Origin: Spongisporangium articulatum
GTDB lineage: Bacteria > Actinomycetota > Actinomycetes > Actinomycetales > Kineosporiaceae
Length of the DNA: 64,000 bases
Reading direction: 5' to 3'
Assembly (NCBI RefSeq): GCF_044465595.1
Contig: NZ_JBITLV010000007.1
Location: 124,001 to 188,000, forward strand
Shown here: positions 49,109 to 58,467 of the stretch, in pieces
Position numbering within the stretch: position 1 is the stretch's first letter
How the letters are laid out: each line of letters opens with the position of its first letter
The notes under the pieces: generated by a model
Told to the model about the DNA's origin: nothing
What the model saw: only the letters and a program-made list of their open reading frames with translations
Database searches by the model: none
Program-made: the position numbers and the translations under genes

Positions 49109-50062
49109 TCAGGCGTGCAGGGCCCGCGGATGGGCGGTCACGTAGACCTCCCGCAGGGCGTCCGCGCTGACCTTCGTGTACAGCTGCGTCGTGGTCACCG
49201 AGGCGTGCCCGAGCAGCTCCTGCACCACCCGGACGTCGGCGCCGCCCTCGAGCAGGTGGGTCGCGAAGGAGTGCCGCAGGGTGTGCGGCGAGACCCGGCC
49301 GGCCAGGTCCGCCCGGTCGGCGGCCCCGGCCAGCACGGCCCAGGCGCTCTGCCGGGACAGCGGCCCGCCGCGCGCGTTCAGGAACAACCAGGCCGAACCC
49401 GACCCGCGGGCCGCGAGCGCCGGGCGACCCCGGACCAGGTAGGCCTCGACGGCGGCCAGCGCGAAGCTGCCGACCGGGACGATCCGCTGCTTGTCGCCCT
49501 TCCCGTGCAACCGGACCAGCCCGTCGGTACGGTCCAGGTCGTCGACGGCCAGCCCGACGGCCTCGCTGATCCGGGCGCCGCAGCCGTAGAGCAGCTCCAG
49601 CAGCGCGCGGTCGCGCAGCCCGGCGGGGGTCTCCGGTGCCTTCGTCGCGACCAGCAGCCGTTCGACGTCCGCGACCGAGATGGCCTTCGGCAGCCGTTTG
49701 GGCGCGGCGGGCGGTTGCACCTGCCCGGCCGGGTCGTGCGGGGTCCGGCCCTCGAGCACGAGGAACCGGTGGAACCCGCGGACGGCGACCACCGTGCGGG
49801 CCGCGGACGTGGCGCTCAGCGGCGCCCCGCCGTCCTCGCCCGTGCGGATCGACGCGAGGAACTCGGCGACCAGCGCCTCGGTCACCGCCCCCGCGCTCGA
49901 CACGCCCCGCGCAGCCAGGAAGGCCAGGTAGCGGCGCAGGTCGCGACGGTACGCGGCGAGGGTGTTGGCGGACAGGCCACGCTCGACGGCGAGATGGTCG
50001 AGGTACCCGGCGACCTCGCCGTCCACCTCGCGCACCACGCCCGCCGTCGAACTGACCGTCAC
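49109..50062 (-). CDS. xerD: Tyrosine site-specific recombinase XerD
   Basis: 317 residues from GTG 50062. The N-terminal SAM-like domain has YLDHLAVERGLSANTLAAYRRDL. The catalytic residues are visible: Arg in GCGARISEAVGL, Lys in HGKGDKQRIV, HxxR in SPHTLRHSFATHLL, and Tyr in TTQLYTKVS. It resolves chromosome dimers at dif with XerC. Position between parA and pyrG matches the conserved actinobacterial order, so it is not a phage integrase. Confidence 0.94.
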   Translation of the reverse strand: MTVSSTAGVVREVDGEVAGYLDHLAVERGLSANTLAAYRRDLRRYLAFLAARGVSSAGAVTEALVAEFLASIRTGEDGGAPLSATSAARTVVAVRGFHRFLVLEGRTPHDPAGQVQPPAAPKRLPKAISVADVERLLVATKAPETPAGLRDRALLELLYGCGARISEAVGLAVDDLDRTDGLVRLHGKGDKQRIVPVGSFALAAVEAYLVRGRPALAARGSGSAWLFLNARGGPLSRQSAWAVLAGAADRADLAGRVSPHTLRHSFATHLLEGGADVRVVQELLGHASVTTTQLYTKVSADALREVYVTAHPRALHA

Positions 50063-50090
50063 GGGCCCACTGTCACACGGCCGGGCCCGG

Positions 50091-51209
50091 CTACGCCCCG
50101 AGAACCGCCGCCAACGAGGTCGAATCGAGATCGTGCGCCTGCGCGACCGGCTCGTACGTGACGGCACCCGCGTGCGTGTTCAGGCCCTTGGCCAGCGCCG
50201 GATCCCGGCGCAGCGCCTCCTGCCAGCCCCGGCCCGCGAGCTCGACCGCGTACGGCAGCGTCACGTTGGTCAGCGCGTAGGTGCTCGTGTGCGGGACGGC
50301 GCCGGGCATGTTCGCGACGCAGTAGAAGATCGACTCGTGCACCTGGTACGTCGGGTCGGCGTGCGTGGTCGGGTGCGAGTCCTCGAAGCAGCCGCCCTGG
50401 TCGATCGCGATGTCGACCAGCACACTGCCCGGCTTCAACCGCGAGACCTGCTCGTTGGTGATCAGTTTCGGCGCCTTGGCGCCGGGGACGAGAACGGCGC
50501 CGATGATCAGGTCGGCGTCGGCGATCGCCCGTTCGATCTCGTACGCGTTGCTGGCCACGGTCTGCACGTGGCCCTGGTAGATGCGATCCATGCTGCGCAG
50601 CCGGTCGATGTTGCGGTCCATGAGGATCACCTCGGCCTCCATGCCCAGGGCGATCACCGCGGCGTTCATGCCCGCCACTCCGGCGCCGATGATGACGACC
50701 TTCGCCGCCCACACGCCGGACACCCCGCCCATCAGCAGGCCGCGCCCGCCCTGCGCGCGCATCAGCGTGTGGGCACCGACCTGCGGGGCCAGCCGGCCCG
50801 CGACCTCGCTCATCGGCGCCAGCAACGGCAGGCTGCGGTCGGGCAGCTCGACCGTCTCGTAGGCGATCGCGGTGACCTCGCGGGCCACCAGCTCCTCGGT
50901 CAGCGCCCGGTCGGCGGCGAGGTGCAGGTACGTGAAAAGCACCTGACCGGAACGCATCCGGTGGTACTCCTCCTTGATCGGCTCCTTCACCTTGAGGATC
51001 AGGTCGCCCGTACCCCAGACGTCGTCGGCGGTGGCCAGGATCTTCGCGCCCGCCTCGACGTACTGCGCGTCGGGGATGGATGACCCCTCCCCCGCGCCCG
51101 CCTCGAGGAACACGTCGTGCCCGGCCCGGGCCAGCTCGTGCACTCCGGCCGGGGTGATGGCCACCCGGTACTCGTGGTTCTTGACCTCGCGGGGAATCCC
51201 GATCTTCAC
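50091..51209 (-). CDS. ald: Alanine dehydrogenase
   Basis: 372 residues from GTG 51209. The N-terminal MKIGIPREVKNHEYRVAITP, the catalytic Lys/His region LKVKEPIKEEYHRMRSGQVLFTYLHLAAD, and the NAD-binding VVIIGAGVAGMNAAVIALGMEAEVILMD are all intact, as is HPTTHADPTYQVHESIFYCVANMPGAVP. It interconverts L-alanine with pyruvate and ammonia. Its presence beside xerD is common in actinobacteria. Confidence 0.95.
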   Translation of the reverse strand: MKIGIPREVKNHEYRVAITPAGVHELARAGHDVFLEAGAGEGSSIPDAQYVEAGAKILATADDVWGTGDLILKVKEPIKEEYHRMRSGQVLFTYLHLAADRALTEELVAREVTAIAYETVELPDRSLPLLAPMSEVAGRLAPQVGAHTLMRAQGGRGLLMGGVSGVWAAKVVIIGAGVAGMNAAVIALGMEAEVILMDRNIDRLRSMDRIYQGHVQTVASNAYEIERAIADADLIIGAVLVPGAKAPKLITNEQVSRLKPGSVLVDIAIDQGGCFEDSHPTTHADPTYQVHESIFYCVANMPGAVPHTSTYALTNVTLPYAVELAGRGWQEALRRDPALAKGLNTHAGAVTYEPVAQAHDLDSTSLAAVLGA

Positions 51210-51311
51210 CGGTCCACGTCCTTCGCAGCTCTCGACCTGCTCTTCTCGACCTCGCCCGACCATAGACCCGCCGAGGTGTCGACGGCCTGATCCTGTGCTC
51301 TGATCTTGGTC

Positions 51312-51971
51312 ATGGCCACACCTGCCAGGACCCGGTTCGTCCCCTACGCCAGCACGCCCGGCCGCGCGCTCGGGCAGGCGGTCGCCGACATCACCGTCGT
51401 GCTCTGGTGCGTCCTGTGGTACTGGGTCGGCAAGCTCGTGCACACCGCGATCTCCGCCTTCGCGACCGTCGGCCAGAAGGTCGAGAGCGGCGCCAACGGC
51501 ATCGCGGGCAACCTCGACTCGGCCGGCCAGGGCGCGGGGAAGGTGCCACTGGTGGGCGACCCGGTCAGCAAGCCGTTGCAGGCGGCGGGCAACGCGGCCC
51601 GCAGCATCGCCGAGGCGGGGCACGGCCTGTACGACAAGGCCACCTGGCTGGCGATCGTCCTGGCGCTGGCGGTGGCCGTCCCCCCGGCACTGGCGGTCGT
51701 CGTCCCCTGGCTCTGGGCGCGGTTGCGGTTCGCGCGCCGCGCGGGCGCGGCGGTGACGCTGGCGAGCACCGAGGCCGGTGAGGAGCTGCTGGCCCTGCGG
51801 GCGCTCGCCAACCGGCCGTTGCCGAAGCTGGTGAAGGTCTCGCACGACCCGGTCCAGGCCTGGCGCGAGGGGGACGAGGCGGTGATCCGAGCGCTGGCCT
51901 CGATGGAACTGCGCTCCGCCGGACTCGCCGTCCCGCGCAGCTGGAAGAAGGCGGTCAGCTCGTCGAGCTGA
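51312..51971 (+). CDS. Hypothetical two-helix membrane protein
   Basis: 219 residues, no recognised family. Two hydrophobic helices (ITVVLWCVLWYWVGKLVHTAI; WLAIVLALAVAVPPALAVVVPW) bracket a ~75-residue Gly/Ala-rich helical segment that could be amphipathic. The cytoplasmic C-terminus is charged. ATG 51312 is preferred to the TTG two codons earlier. Its 3' end overlaps the convergent alpha/beta hydrolase by 17 bases. Function unknown. Confidence 0.7.
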   Translation: MATPARTRFVPYASTPGRALGQAVADITVVLWCVLWYWVGKLVHTAISAFATVGQKVESGANGIAGNLDSAGQGAGKVPLVGDPVSKPLQAAGNAARSIAEAGHGLYDKATWLAIVLALAVAVPPALAVVVPWLWARLRFARRAGAAVTLASTEAGEELLALRALANRPLPKLVKVSHDPVQAWREGDEAVIRALASMELRSAGLAVPRSWKKAVSSSS

Positions 51972-52773
51972 CCCGTTCGACGATCGCGGCGGCCACCTGC
52001 TCCGGACGGCGCTCGGGCAGCCAGTGCCCGGCGTCCAGTTCGACGAAACGGTAGTCGGCGAGCGCGAAGTCGGCCGTCCACTCGGCGGCCGCCCGGCCGA
52101 GGGCGAAGTCCTTGTTGCCCCACACGTACGTGGTCGGCACCCGCGACCGGGGGGCCTTCTGGCCCGCCGCGAACGGCATCGCCCGGTACCAGTTGAGCGC
52201 ATGACCCAGGGCACCCGGGCGCTGCATCATCTGCGCGTAGTGCTCGGCGTGCGCGGCCGGGAGGCCGGAGCGCCGCAACCCGTCGAACATCCGGCCGGGC
52301 ATCAGGAGCTCGGGCAGCCAGGGCAGTTGGAAGGCGAGCATGTACCACGACCGCAACCCCTGGGTGCTGCGGGTCATCGACCGGATCATCGCGGCCGGGT
52401 GCGGCGTCGAGACCACCGTCAGCGACTTCACCCGCACCGGATGACGACCGGCCAGTACCCACGCGACCGCCCCGCCCCAGTCGTGCCCCACGACGTGCGC
52501 GGCGGTCAGGTCGGCGGCGTCGAGAAGGGCGAGGACGTCGTCCACCGCGTGCCCGAGCGTGTACTCCCGGCGCGAGCGGGGGCGGGCCCCCGGCGAGTAG
52601 CCGCGCTGGTCGGGGACGAGGGTGCGCAGCCCGGCGGCGTGCAGCAGCGGGACGACGCCCGACCAGGCGGTGCCGTCCTGCGGGAACCCGTGCAGGAGGA
52701 CGACGGGCTCACCGTCGGCCGGCCCGCAGTCCCGCACGTCGAAGGTCAGCCCTGACCGCTCGAAACGCTCCAT
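51955..52773 (-). CDS. Alpha/beta hydrolase (epoxide hydrolase-like)
   Basis: 272 residues. HGFPQDGTAW is the oxyanion loop, VVGHDWGGAVAW contains the nucleophile Asp in the epoxide hydrolase/haloalkane dehalogenase style (H-D-W-G-G), VRVKSLTVVSTPHP and a cap domain follow, and the His comes in DAGHWLPERRPEQ. The Asp nucleophile points to epoxide hydrolase or dehalogenase chemistry rather than an esterase. Substrate unknown. Confidence 0.88.
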   Translation of the reverse strand: MERFERSGLTFDVRDCGPADGEPVVLLHGFPQDGTAWSGVVPLLHAAGLRTLVPDQRGYSPGARPRSRREYTLGHAVDDVLALLDAADLTAAHVVGHDWGGAVAWVLAGRHPVRVKSLTVVSTPHPAAMIRSMTRSTQGLRSWYMLAFQLPWLPELLMPGRMFDGLRRSGLPAAHAEHYAQMMQRPGALGHALNWYRAMPFAAGQKAPRSRVPTTYVWGNKDFALGRAAAEWTADFALADYRFVELDAGHWLPERRPEQVAAAIVERVSSTS

Positions 52774-52796
52774 GGCGGCAGCCTAGGCTGGGGCGT

Positions 52797-53258
52797 GTGA
52801 CCGAGCAGCCCCGCCGGTACCTCGCGCCCGGCGTCCTGACCCAGCACGTCTTCAACCGCACGGTGGCCGTCCTGACCCGCTGCGGCATCAGCCTCATGGG
52901 CAGCCGGGTTCTCACCGTGGTCGGCCGCACGTCGGGCCAACCACGTTCCACGCCGGTCAACCTGCTGACGATCGGCGAGGCGCGCTACCTGGTCGCCCCG
53001 CGCGGCGAGACCCAGTGGGTGCGCAACCTCCGCGCGGCCGGCAACGGCACCCTGACGTACGGCCGGCACGCCGAGCCGTTCACCGCCGTCGAGCTGTCCG
53101 ACGCCGAGAAGCCGCCCGTGCTGCGCGAGTACATCCGGAAGTGGAAGTGGGAGGTCGGCTACTTCCTCGAGGGGCTGGACGCCGATTCCGACGACGCGGC
53201 CATCGCCGCTGCGGCCCCGGGGTTCCCGGCCTTCCGGATCGACTCGGTCTACGACTGA
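52797..53258 (+). CDS. Deazaflavin (F420)-dependent nitroreductase-family protein
   Basis: 153 residues. The family pattern is LTVVGRTSGQPRSTPVNLLTIGEARYLVAPRGETQWVRNLRAA, which carries the F420-binding RxSG and the WVRNLRA motif of Ddn-like flavin/F420 oxidoreductases. Members reduce quinones or nitro compounds with F420H2. Start is GTG 52797, divergent from the hydrolase gene. Confidence 0.88.
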   Translation: MTEQPRRYLAPGVLTQHVFNRTVAVLTRCGISLMGSRVLTVVGRTSGQPRSTPVNLLTIGEARYLVAPRGETQWVRNLRAAGNGTLTYGRHAEPFTAVELSDAEKPPVLREYIRKWKWEVGYFLEGLDADSDDAAIAAAAPGFPAFRIDSVYD

Positions 53259-53277
53259 ACGGTCTACCGGTGGGCGC

Positions 53278-53931
53278 TCAGCGCAGCCGGGGGTGCTCGG
53301 GCCAGGGCGCGGCGGCCGGGCGCAACGTCGTCCAGCCGAGCTCGCGGGCGGTCCAGACCGCGAGGATGCCGATCACCGAGCCGGGGTTGTGGATCTTCCC
53401 GGCCAGGACGGCGTCCCGCGCCTCCTCGAGCGGCACCCACCGGCTGGGCATGTCGAGTTCCTCGGCCTCGCGGGTGTGCCGGTCGGCCTCGTCGACCACC
53501 TGGACGTCGCGGGCCAGGTAGAGCCGCAGCGCCTCGTCCGAGCCGCCGGGCGAGTTGAACCAGTCGGCCACCAGGTCCCAGCGTTCGGCCTTGAGGTCGG
53601 CCTCCTCGTGCAGTTCGCGCTTCGCGGCTTCGAGCGGCGGCTCCCCGACGACGTCGAGGAGGCCGGCGGGCAGCTCCCACAGCTCCATCTGCACCGGGTG
53701 CCGGTACTGCCGGATCATCAGCACCCGCTCGGCGCCGGGCTCGCCGTCGAGCGCCGCGACCGTCACCGCCCCCGGGTGCCGCAGCATCTCCCGGCGCACC
53801 TGCCCGGCCCGGCCCAGGTCGACGGTCTCGGCGACCAGGTCGAAGATCATCCCGTCGTGCAGGTGCTCGGCCTTCACGACCGGGCGGGGGGCGATGAAGT
53901 CGGCGAGCTCCTCCGAGGAGTCCGGACTCAC
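53278..53931 (-). CDS. NUDIX hydrolase, ADP-ribose pyrophosphatase-like
   Basis: 217 residues. ELPAGLLDVVGEPPLEAAKRELHEEADL is the NUDIX box; its REL-x-EE core is intact though the usual Gly before the last residue is Asp. The flanking FNSPGGSDEALRLYLARDV matches ADP-ribose pyrophosphatases such as the mycobacterial Rv1700. The GTG start overlaps the pyrG stop (GTGA), as in related genomes. Confidence 0.9.
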   Translation of the reverse strand: MSPDSSEELADFIAPRPVVKAEHLHDGMIFDLVAETVDLGRAGQVRREMLRHPGAVTVAALDGEPGAERVLMIRQYRHPVQMELWELPAGLLDVVGEPPLEAAKRELHEEADLKAERWDLVADWFNSPGGSDEALRLYLARDVQVVDEADRHTREAEELDMPSRWVPLEEARDAVLAGKIHNPGSVIGILAVWTARELGWTTLRPAAAPWPEHPRLR

Positions 53932-55658
53932 GCGTTCGCGTCCGCGCTGAGCACGACCTCGGCGTCCTGGCTGAGCTCGGGCTCGACCTCGATGAGGCGC
54001 TCGGCCTTCTGCCGGTTCACGGCCGCCTCGACCAGCCCGGCGAACAGCGGGTGCGCCCGGTTGGGCCGGGACTTGAACTCGGGGTGGGCCTGGGTGCCGA
54101 CGTAGTACGGATGGACGTCGCGGGGCAGCTCGACGTACTCGACCAGCGAGCGGTCGGGCGACATCCCCGAGAACACGAGCCCCGCCTCCTGCAACTGCGG
54201 CAGGTAGGCGTTGTTCACCTCGTAGCGGTGCCGGTGCCGCTCGGTGACCTTGCCCGAGCCGTACACCTCGCGCACGACGCTGCCCTCGGCCAGCACGGCC
54301 GGGTAGGCACCCAGCCGCATCGTCCCGCCCAGGTCGCCGGCGCCGTCCACGATCGCGAGCTGCTCCTCCATCGTGGCGATGACGGCGTGTTCGAGCTGCC
54401 CGGGCAGCTCGGCGGCGAACTCGGTGCTGCTGGCGCCCTCGAGACCGGCCACGTTGCGGGCGAACTCGATGACCATGCACTGCAGGCCGAGGCACAGCCC
54501 GAGCGCCGGGACGCCGTTCTCCCGCGCCCAGCGCAGCGCGCCGAGCTTGCCCTCGATGCCGCGCACGCCGAACCCGCCCGGCACGCAGATCGCGTCGACG
54601 CCGGCCAGCTCGCGCCGGGCCCCCTCGGGCGTCTCGCAGGTGTCGGAGGCGACCCACTGGATCTTCACCTTCGCGTCGACGCCGAAGCCGCCCGCGCGCA
54701 GCGCCTCGGTCACGGACAGGTAGGCGTCGGGCAGGTCGATGTACTTGCCGACGAGCGCGACGGTGACCTGGTGCCGGGGCCGGTGGACGCGGCGCAGGAG
54801 CTCGTCCCACGAGTCCCACTGCACGTCGCGGAAGGGCAGGTCGAGGCGGCGCACCACGTAGGCGTCGAGGCCCTCGGAGTGCAGCACCTTCGGGATGTCG
54901 TAGATGGACGGCGCGTCGACGGCGTTGCAGACCGCCTCGACGTCCACGTCGCAGGTCAGGGCCAGCTTGCGCTTCATGCCCTCGGGGACCTCGCGGTCGG
55001 ACCGGATGACCAGCGCGTCGGGCTGGATGCCGATGTTGCGCAGCGCGGCGACCGAGTGCTGCGTCGGCTTGGTCTTCAGCTCGCCGCTCGGGGCGAGGTA
55101 CGGCACGAGCGAGACGTGCAGGAAGAAGACGTTGTCGCGGCCGACGTCCCGGCGGACCTGGCGGGCGGCCTCGAGGAACGGCAGCGACTCGATGTCGCCG
55201 ACGGTGCCGCCGATCTCGGTGATGATCACGTCCGGCGGGTCGGCCACGTCGGCCTGGGCCCGCATCCGGCTCTTGATCTCGTCGGTGATGTGCGGGATGA
55301 CCTGCACGGTGTCGCCGAGGTACTCGCCGCGGCGCTCCTTGGCGATGACGGCCGAGTACACCTGGCCCGTGGTGACGTTCGCGGAGGCGTCGAGCTCGAC
55401 GTCCAGGAACCGCTCGTAGTGGCCGATGTCGAGGTCGGTCTCCGCCCCGTCGTCGGTCACAAAGACCTCGCCGTGCTGGAAGGGGTTCATCGTGCCCGGG
55501 TCGACGTTCAGGTAGGGGTCGAGCTTCTGCATGACGACCCGTAACCCGCGACCGCGGAGGAGATGACCGAGGCTGGAGGCCGTGAGGCCCTTACCCAGCG
55601 AGGAGGCGACGCCGCCCGTGACGAAGATGTGTTTTGCCGGACCCGAAAACCTCTGCAC
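53928..55658 (-). CDS. pyrG: CTP synthase
   Basis: 576 residues from GTG 55658. The amidoligase domain opens KHIFVTGGVASSLGKGLTASS and has DPYLNVDPGTMNPFQHGEVFVTDDGAETDLD. The class I glutaminase domain has the nucleophile Cys in GLCLGLQCMVIE and the His/Glu pair in QAHPEFKSRP. It makes CTP from UTP and glutamine. An extended upstream frame is open but lacks conserved sequence. Confidence 0.96.
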   Translation of the reverse strand: MQRFSGPAKHIFVTGGVASSLGKGLTASSLGHLLRGRGLRVVMQKLDPYLNVDPGTMNPFQHGEVFVTDDGAETDLDIGHYERFLDVELDASANVTTGQVYSAVIAKERRGEYLGDTVQVIPHITDEIKSRMRAQADVADPPDVIITEIGGTVGDIESLPFLEAARQVRRDVGRDNVFFLHVSLVPYLAPSGELKTKPTQHSVAALRNIGIQPDALVIRSDREVPEGMKRKLALTCDVDVEAVCNAVDAPSIYDIPKVLHSEGLDAYVVRRLDLPFRDVQWDSWDELLRRVHRPRHQVTVALVGKYIDLPDAYLSVTEALRAGGFGVDAKVKIQWVASDTCETPEGARRELAGVDAICVPGGFGVRGIEGKLGALRWARENGVPALGLCLGLQCMVIEFARNVAGLEGASSTEFAAELPGQLEHAVIATMEEQLAIVDGAGDLGGTMRLGAYPAVLAEGSVVREVYGSGKVTERHRHRYEVNNAYLPQLQEAGLVFSGMSPDRSLVEYVELPRDVHPYYVGTQAHPEFKSRPNRAHPLFAGLVEAAVNRQKAERLIEVEPELSQDAEVVLSADANA

Positions 55659-55695
55659 GGGCTTCGACCCTAACAGGCCCACGGCCCGGTGACAG

Positions 55696-56793
55696 CTACC
55701 CCTCCACCAGGTGGCCGTATCGCGTCGCCCACTCCCACTGAACGTCACGCTCGGTCGGCAACCGGTCATACCGGCGGCGGGCCTCGGCGCCCAGGGCGGC
55801 ACCGAAGGCCGGGTCCTCGAGGATCCGCAGCACGGCCGTCGCCAGGCGGTCCCGGTTCGCGATCGGGACCAGCACCCCCGCCTGACCGTCGATACCCACC
55901 AGGTCAGGCAGGCCACCCACGTCGGTGGCCACGATCGGCAGGCCGGCCCCCATCGCCTCCTGCACGGCCAGCGACCGGGCCTCCCAGAGGCTGGGCAGCA
56001 CGAACACGTCGGCCGAAGCCAGCAGGTCGGGCACGTCGTCCCGGGCGCCGAGCAGCTCGACCGGCGCCTGCGAGTCCTCGATCACCTGCTCCAGGAAGTG
56101 GCGGATCTCCTCGTCACCGTCCCCGGCCACCTGCCAGACGAAGCCCGGGAAGCTCTTGGCGACCTGCTCCGCAGCGAGGACGAGACTCTCGAGGTTCTTC
56201 TGCCGGGCCAACCGGGAGACGGTCAGGACGACGCGCCGCCCGTCCGCGCGCTCGGTCCGGGTGCCGGGCCGGAACGGTTGCGCCGCAACGGGTGCCAGCT
56301 GCGCCGCCCGGGCCCCGCAGCCCTCGGCGGTCCCGACCAGGTCGGACGACGCCCCCGTCACCAGGTCGGCGTGGCGGGCCTGCCAACGCTGGGCCCACAG
56401 GGCCGCCGGCCAGGTGGGCAGCCGGGCGCCCGGCAGCACCGCGTTGTGCCAGGAGACGACGACTTTCGGACGACGGGCGCGCGGGATCGTCGCGACCGTC
56501 GCCGTGGCGAGCAGCCCGGCCTGGTGACCGTGCGCATGGACGACGTCGGCCCGCAGCGCGCGTCGGCGGAGGGCGCGGACCGTTCGCGGCAGAGCGGAAG
56601 GTGCTCCTGACCAGCCGGTCACGACCATGGCGCCGGCTCCGAAGTCGAACCGCGAGGCGGTCAGCGCCGAGGTGAAGACGGTCGGCGCCCACCCCGTTTC
56701 CGGCAGACCACGGGCCAGGGACGCGACGTGGGCGCCGATCCCACCCGTGGCGTGCCCCGCCACGAGCAGTACCCGGCGAGCACCCTCAGGCAT
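55696..56793 (-). CDS. GT4-family glycosyltransferase
   Basis: 365 residues with a GT-B fold: GHATGGIGAHVASLARGL at the N-terminus (the GGxxxH loop), VVHAHGHQAGLLA, VLTVSRLARQKNLESLVLAAEQV, and the donor site FVLPSLWEARSLAVQEAMGAGLPIVATDVGG with the E-x7-E motif. It overlaps murJ by 8 bases. The acceptor may be a lipid or glycan of the cell envelope, inferred from its neighbours. Confidence 0.88.
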   Translation of the reverse strand: MPEGARRVLLVAGHATGGIGAHVASLARGLPETGWAPTVFTSALTASRFDFGAGAMVVTGWSGAPSALPRTVRALRRRALRADVVHAHGHQAGLLATATVATIPRARRPKVVVSWHNAVLPGARLPTWPAALWAQRWQARHADLVTGASSDLVGTAEGCGARAAQLAPVAAQPFRPGTRTERADGRRVVLTVSRLARQKNLESLVLAAEQVAKSFPGFVWQVAGDGDEEIRHFLEQVIEDSQAPVELLGARDDVPDLLASADVFVLPSLWEARSLAVQEAMGAGLPIVATDVGGLPDLVGIDGQAGVLVPIANRDRLATAVLRILEDPAFGAALGAEARRRYDRLPTERDVQWEWATRYGHLVEG

Positions 56794-58402
56794 CGGAAGT
56801 CCTCTCCCCTAACGGCTTTCCACGACGCAACAGGGTGATCAGATCCCGCCGGTCGAGAGCGGCCACGGGCAGCGCGAAGGCGGTCAGGGCCAGCACCGCG
56901 CCCAGCGCTCCGGCCGTCACCGCCCAGCCCACGCCGGACCGGCCGTCGAGCAGGGCCGCCGATGCGACATGACCCACCACCCCGGCCAACCCGGCTCCGA
57001 GCACGCCCGCCCCCGCCGTCCGGCCCAACCCCGTCAGGGCCCGGGACCCCGCCGCCCGGGCCAGGGCGGCCAGCAGGAGCCCTCCGGCCAGCAACATCCC
57101 GACGGTGTTGCCCCAGGCGAGGCCGACCACGACGTCGGTGTCGTCCATCAGCGCGACGAGGACCAGGGACGCTACGACCACCCCCGACCAGCCCGTGGCC
57201 GTGGCCACCGCGGCCGGGCGGCCCTGACCCAGCGCGTACAGCGCCCGTCCCACGTGGGCGATCAGCGCGAAACCCAGCAGCCCGGGCGCCATCCCGACCA
57301 GGGCGGGGTTCATGGCGTGCACGTCGAACCGGTCGGTCGCGGCGAACAGCGCGGTCACGGCCGGCGCCCCGGCGATCAGCAGCCCGACGCCCAGCAGCCC
57401 GGCCAGGACCACGGCGCGCGTGCTGGCGGCCGACGTCCGGGCGAACCCCGCCAGGGCCCCCGACGCGGCCTGCTCGGCGAGCCGCGGGAAGGCGGTGGTG
57501 GCCAGCGGCACGGCCAGCACGGCGTACGGCAACAGGTAGACCGCCTGCACGTACTGGAAGAGGTTCAGGGCCCCGGCCGGGTCACGGTAGTTGGCCAGTT
57601 TCACCACGACGAGCACCGAGACCTGTTGCGCCAGCAGGGCGACGACGCCGGCCCCGGCCAGCGCCAGCCCGCGCCGGGCCACCCCCGGAGGGAAGGTGAG
57701 GGTGGGCCGCAACCGCACCCCGGCCCGGTGCACCGGCACGAGCAGCGGCAGGGTCATGGCGGCCACCGCGGCCGTCGTGCCCCACCCGAGCCATGCTTCG
57801 GCCGCGCCCGGCAGCCGGGCGGGGTCGTCGACGCCGTGCGCGGTGCCCGCGTAGGCGAGGTAGCCACCGATCATCACGAGGCTGGAGATCAGCGGGGCCA
57901 GGGCGGGCCAGAAGAACCGGCGATGCGCCTGCAGCACGCCGGTGAGCACGACTCCCAGCCCGTAGAGCGCGATCTGGGGCGCGAAGACCAGCAGCAGGCG
58001 CATGCTCAGCGCCTGCTGGCCGGCGCACGCCGAGTCCCCGTCGAGCAGTGCGTCCGTGATCGGACCGGCCAGCAGGGCCAGCACCAGCGAGACCGGGACG
58101 AGGACCAGCAGCACCCAGCCGATCAGCGCCGAGGCGACCCGGTCGACGGTCGCCGTGTCGCGGCGGGCGAGGGGCCCCGCCAGCAGCGGGACGACGGCCG
58201 CGGCCAGCGCTCCCCCGGCGGCCACCTCGAACAGCACGTTGGGCAGCTGGTTGGCCGTCGAGTACGCCGAGCCGACGCAGTGCGCCCCCACGGACCCCGA
58301 GAACACCAGCCAGCGGCCGAAGCCCACGACCCGGGCCAGCGCGGTGACCACCGCGATCAGCGCGGCCGCCCCCAGCAGGCCCCCCGCGCCCCGCCCCCTC
58401 AC
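56786..58402 (-). CDS. MurJ-like lipid II flippase (MVF family)
   Basis: 538 residues with about 14 membrane helices. The start GLLGAAALIAVVTALARVVGFGRWLVFSGSVG and the following SAYSTANQLPNVLFEVAAGGALAAAVVPL match the MurJ/MviN N-terminus, including the conserved Arg. It should flip lipid-linked intermediates across the membrane. This copy sits in the mctB-pyrG interval rather than the usual trxAB/pknB-linked place, so it may be a paralog specialised for another lipid-linked glycan. Confidence 0.88.
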   Translation of the reverse strand: MRGRGAGGLLGAAALIAVVTALARVVGFGRWLVFSGSVGAHCVGSAYSTANQLPNVLFEVAAGGALAAAVVPLLAGPLARRDTATVDRVASALIGWVLLVLVPVSLVLALLAGPITDALLDGDSACAGQQALSMRLLLVFAPQIALYGLGVVLTGVLQAHRRFFWPALAPLISSLVMIGGYLAYAGTAHGVDDPARLPGAAEAWLGWGTTAAVAAMTLPLLVPVHRAGVRLRPTLTFPPGVARRGLALAGAGVVALLAQQVSVLVVVKLANYRDPAGALNLFQYVQAVYLLPYAVLAVPLATTAFPRLAEQAASGALAGFARTSAASTRAVVLAGLLGVGLLIAGAPAVTALFAATDRFDVHAMNPALVGMAPGLLGFALIAHVGRALYALGQGRPAAVATATGWSGVVVASLVLVALMDDTDVVVGLAWGNTVGMLLAGGLLLAALARAAGSRALTGLGRTAGAGVLGAGLAGVVGHVASAALLDGRSGVGWAVTAGALGAVLALTAFALPVAALDRRDLITLLRRGKPLGERTSDA

Positions 58403-58467
58403 CCTCTCCCCGTCCGGGAGTAGGCGCCTCCGGCGCCGACGATCATGGACGAAAGCGTGATCACGGG

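Noticed and set aside
49109..50062. Tyrosine recombinase as a phage or island integrase
   Set aside because: Sequence pattern and conserved position next to pyrG, ald and parA identify chromosomal XerD.
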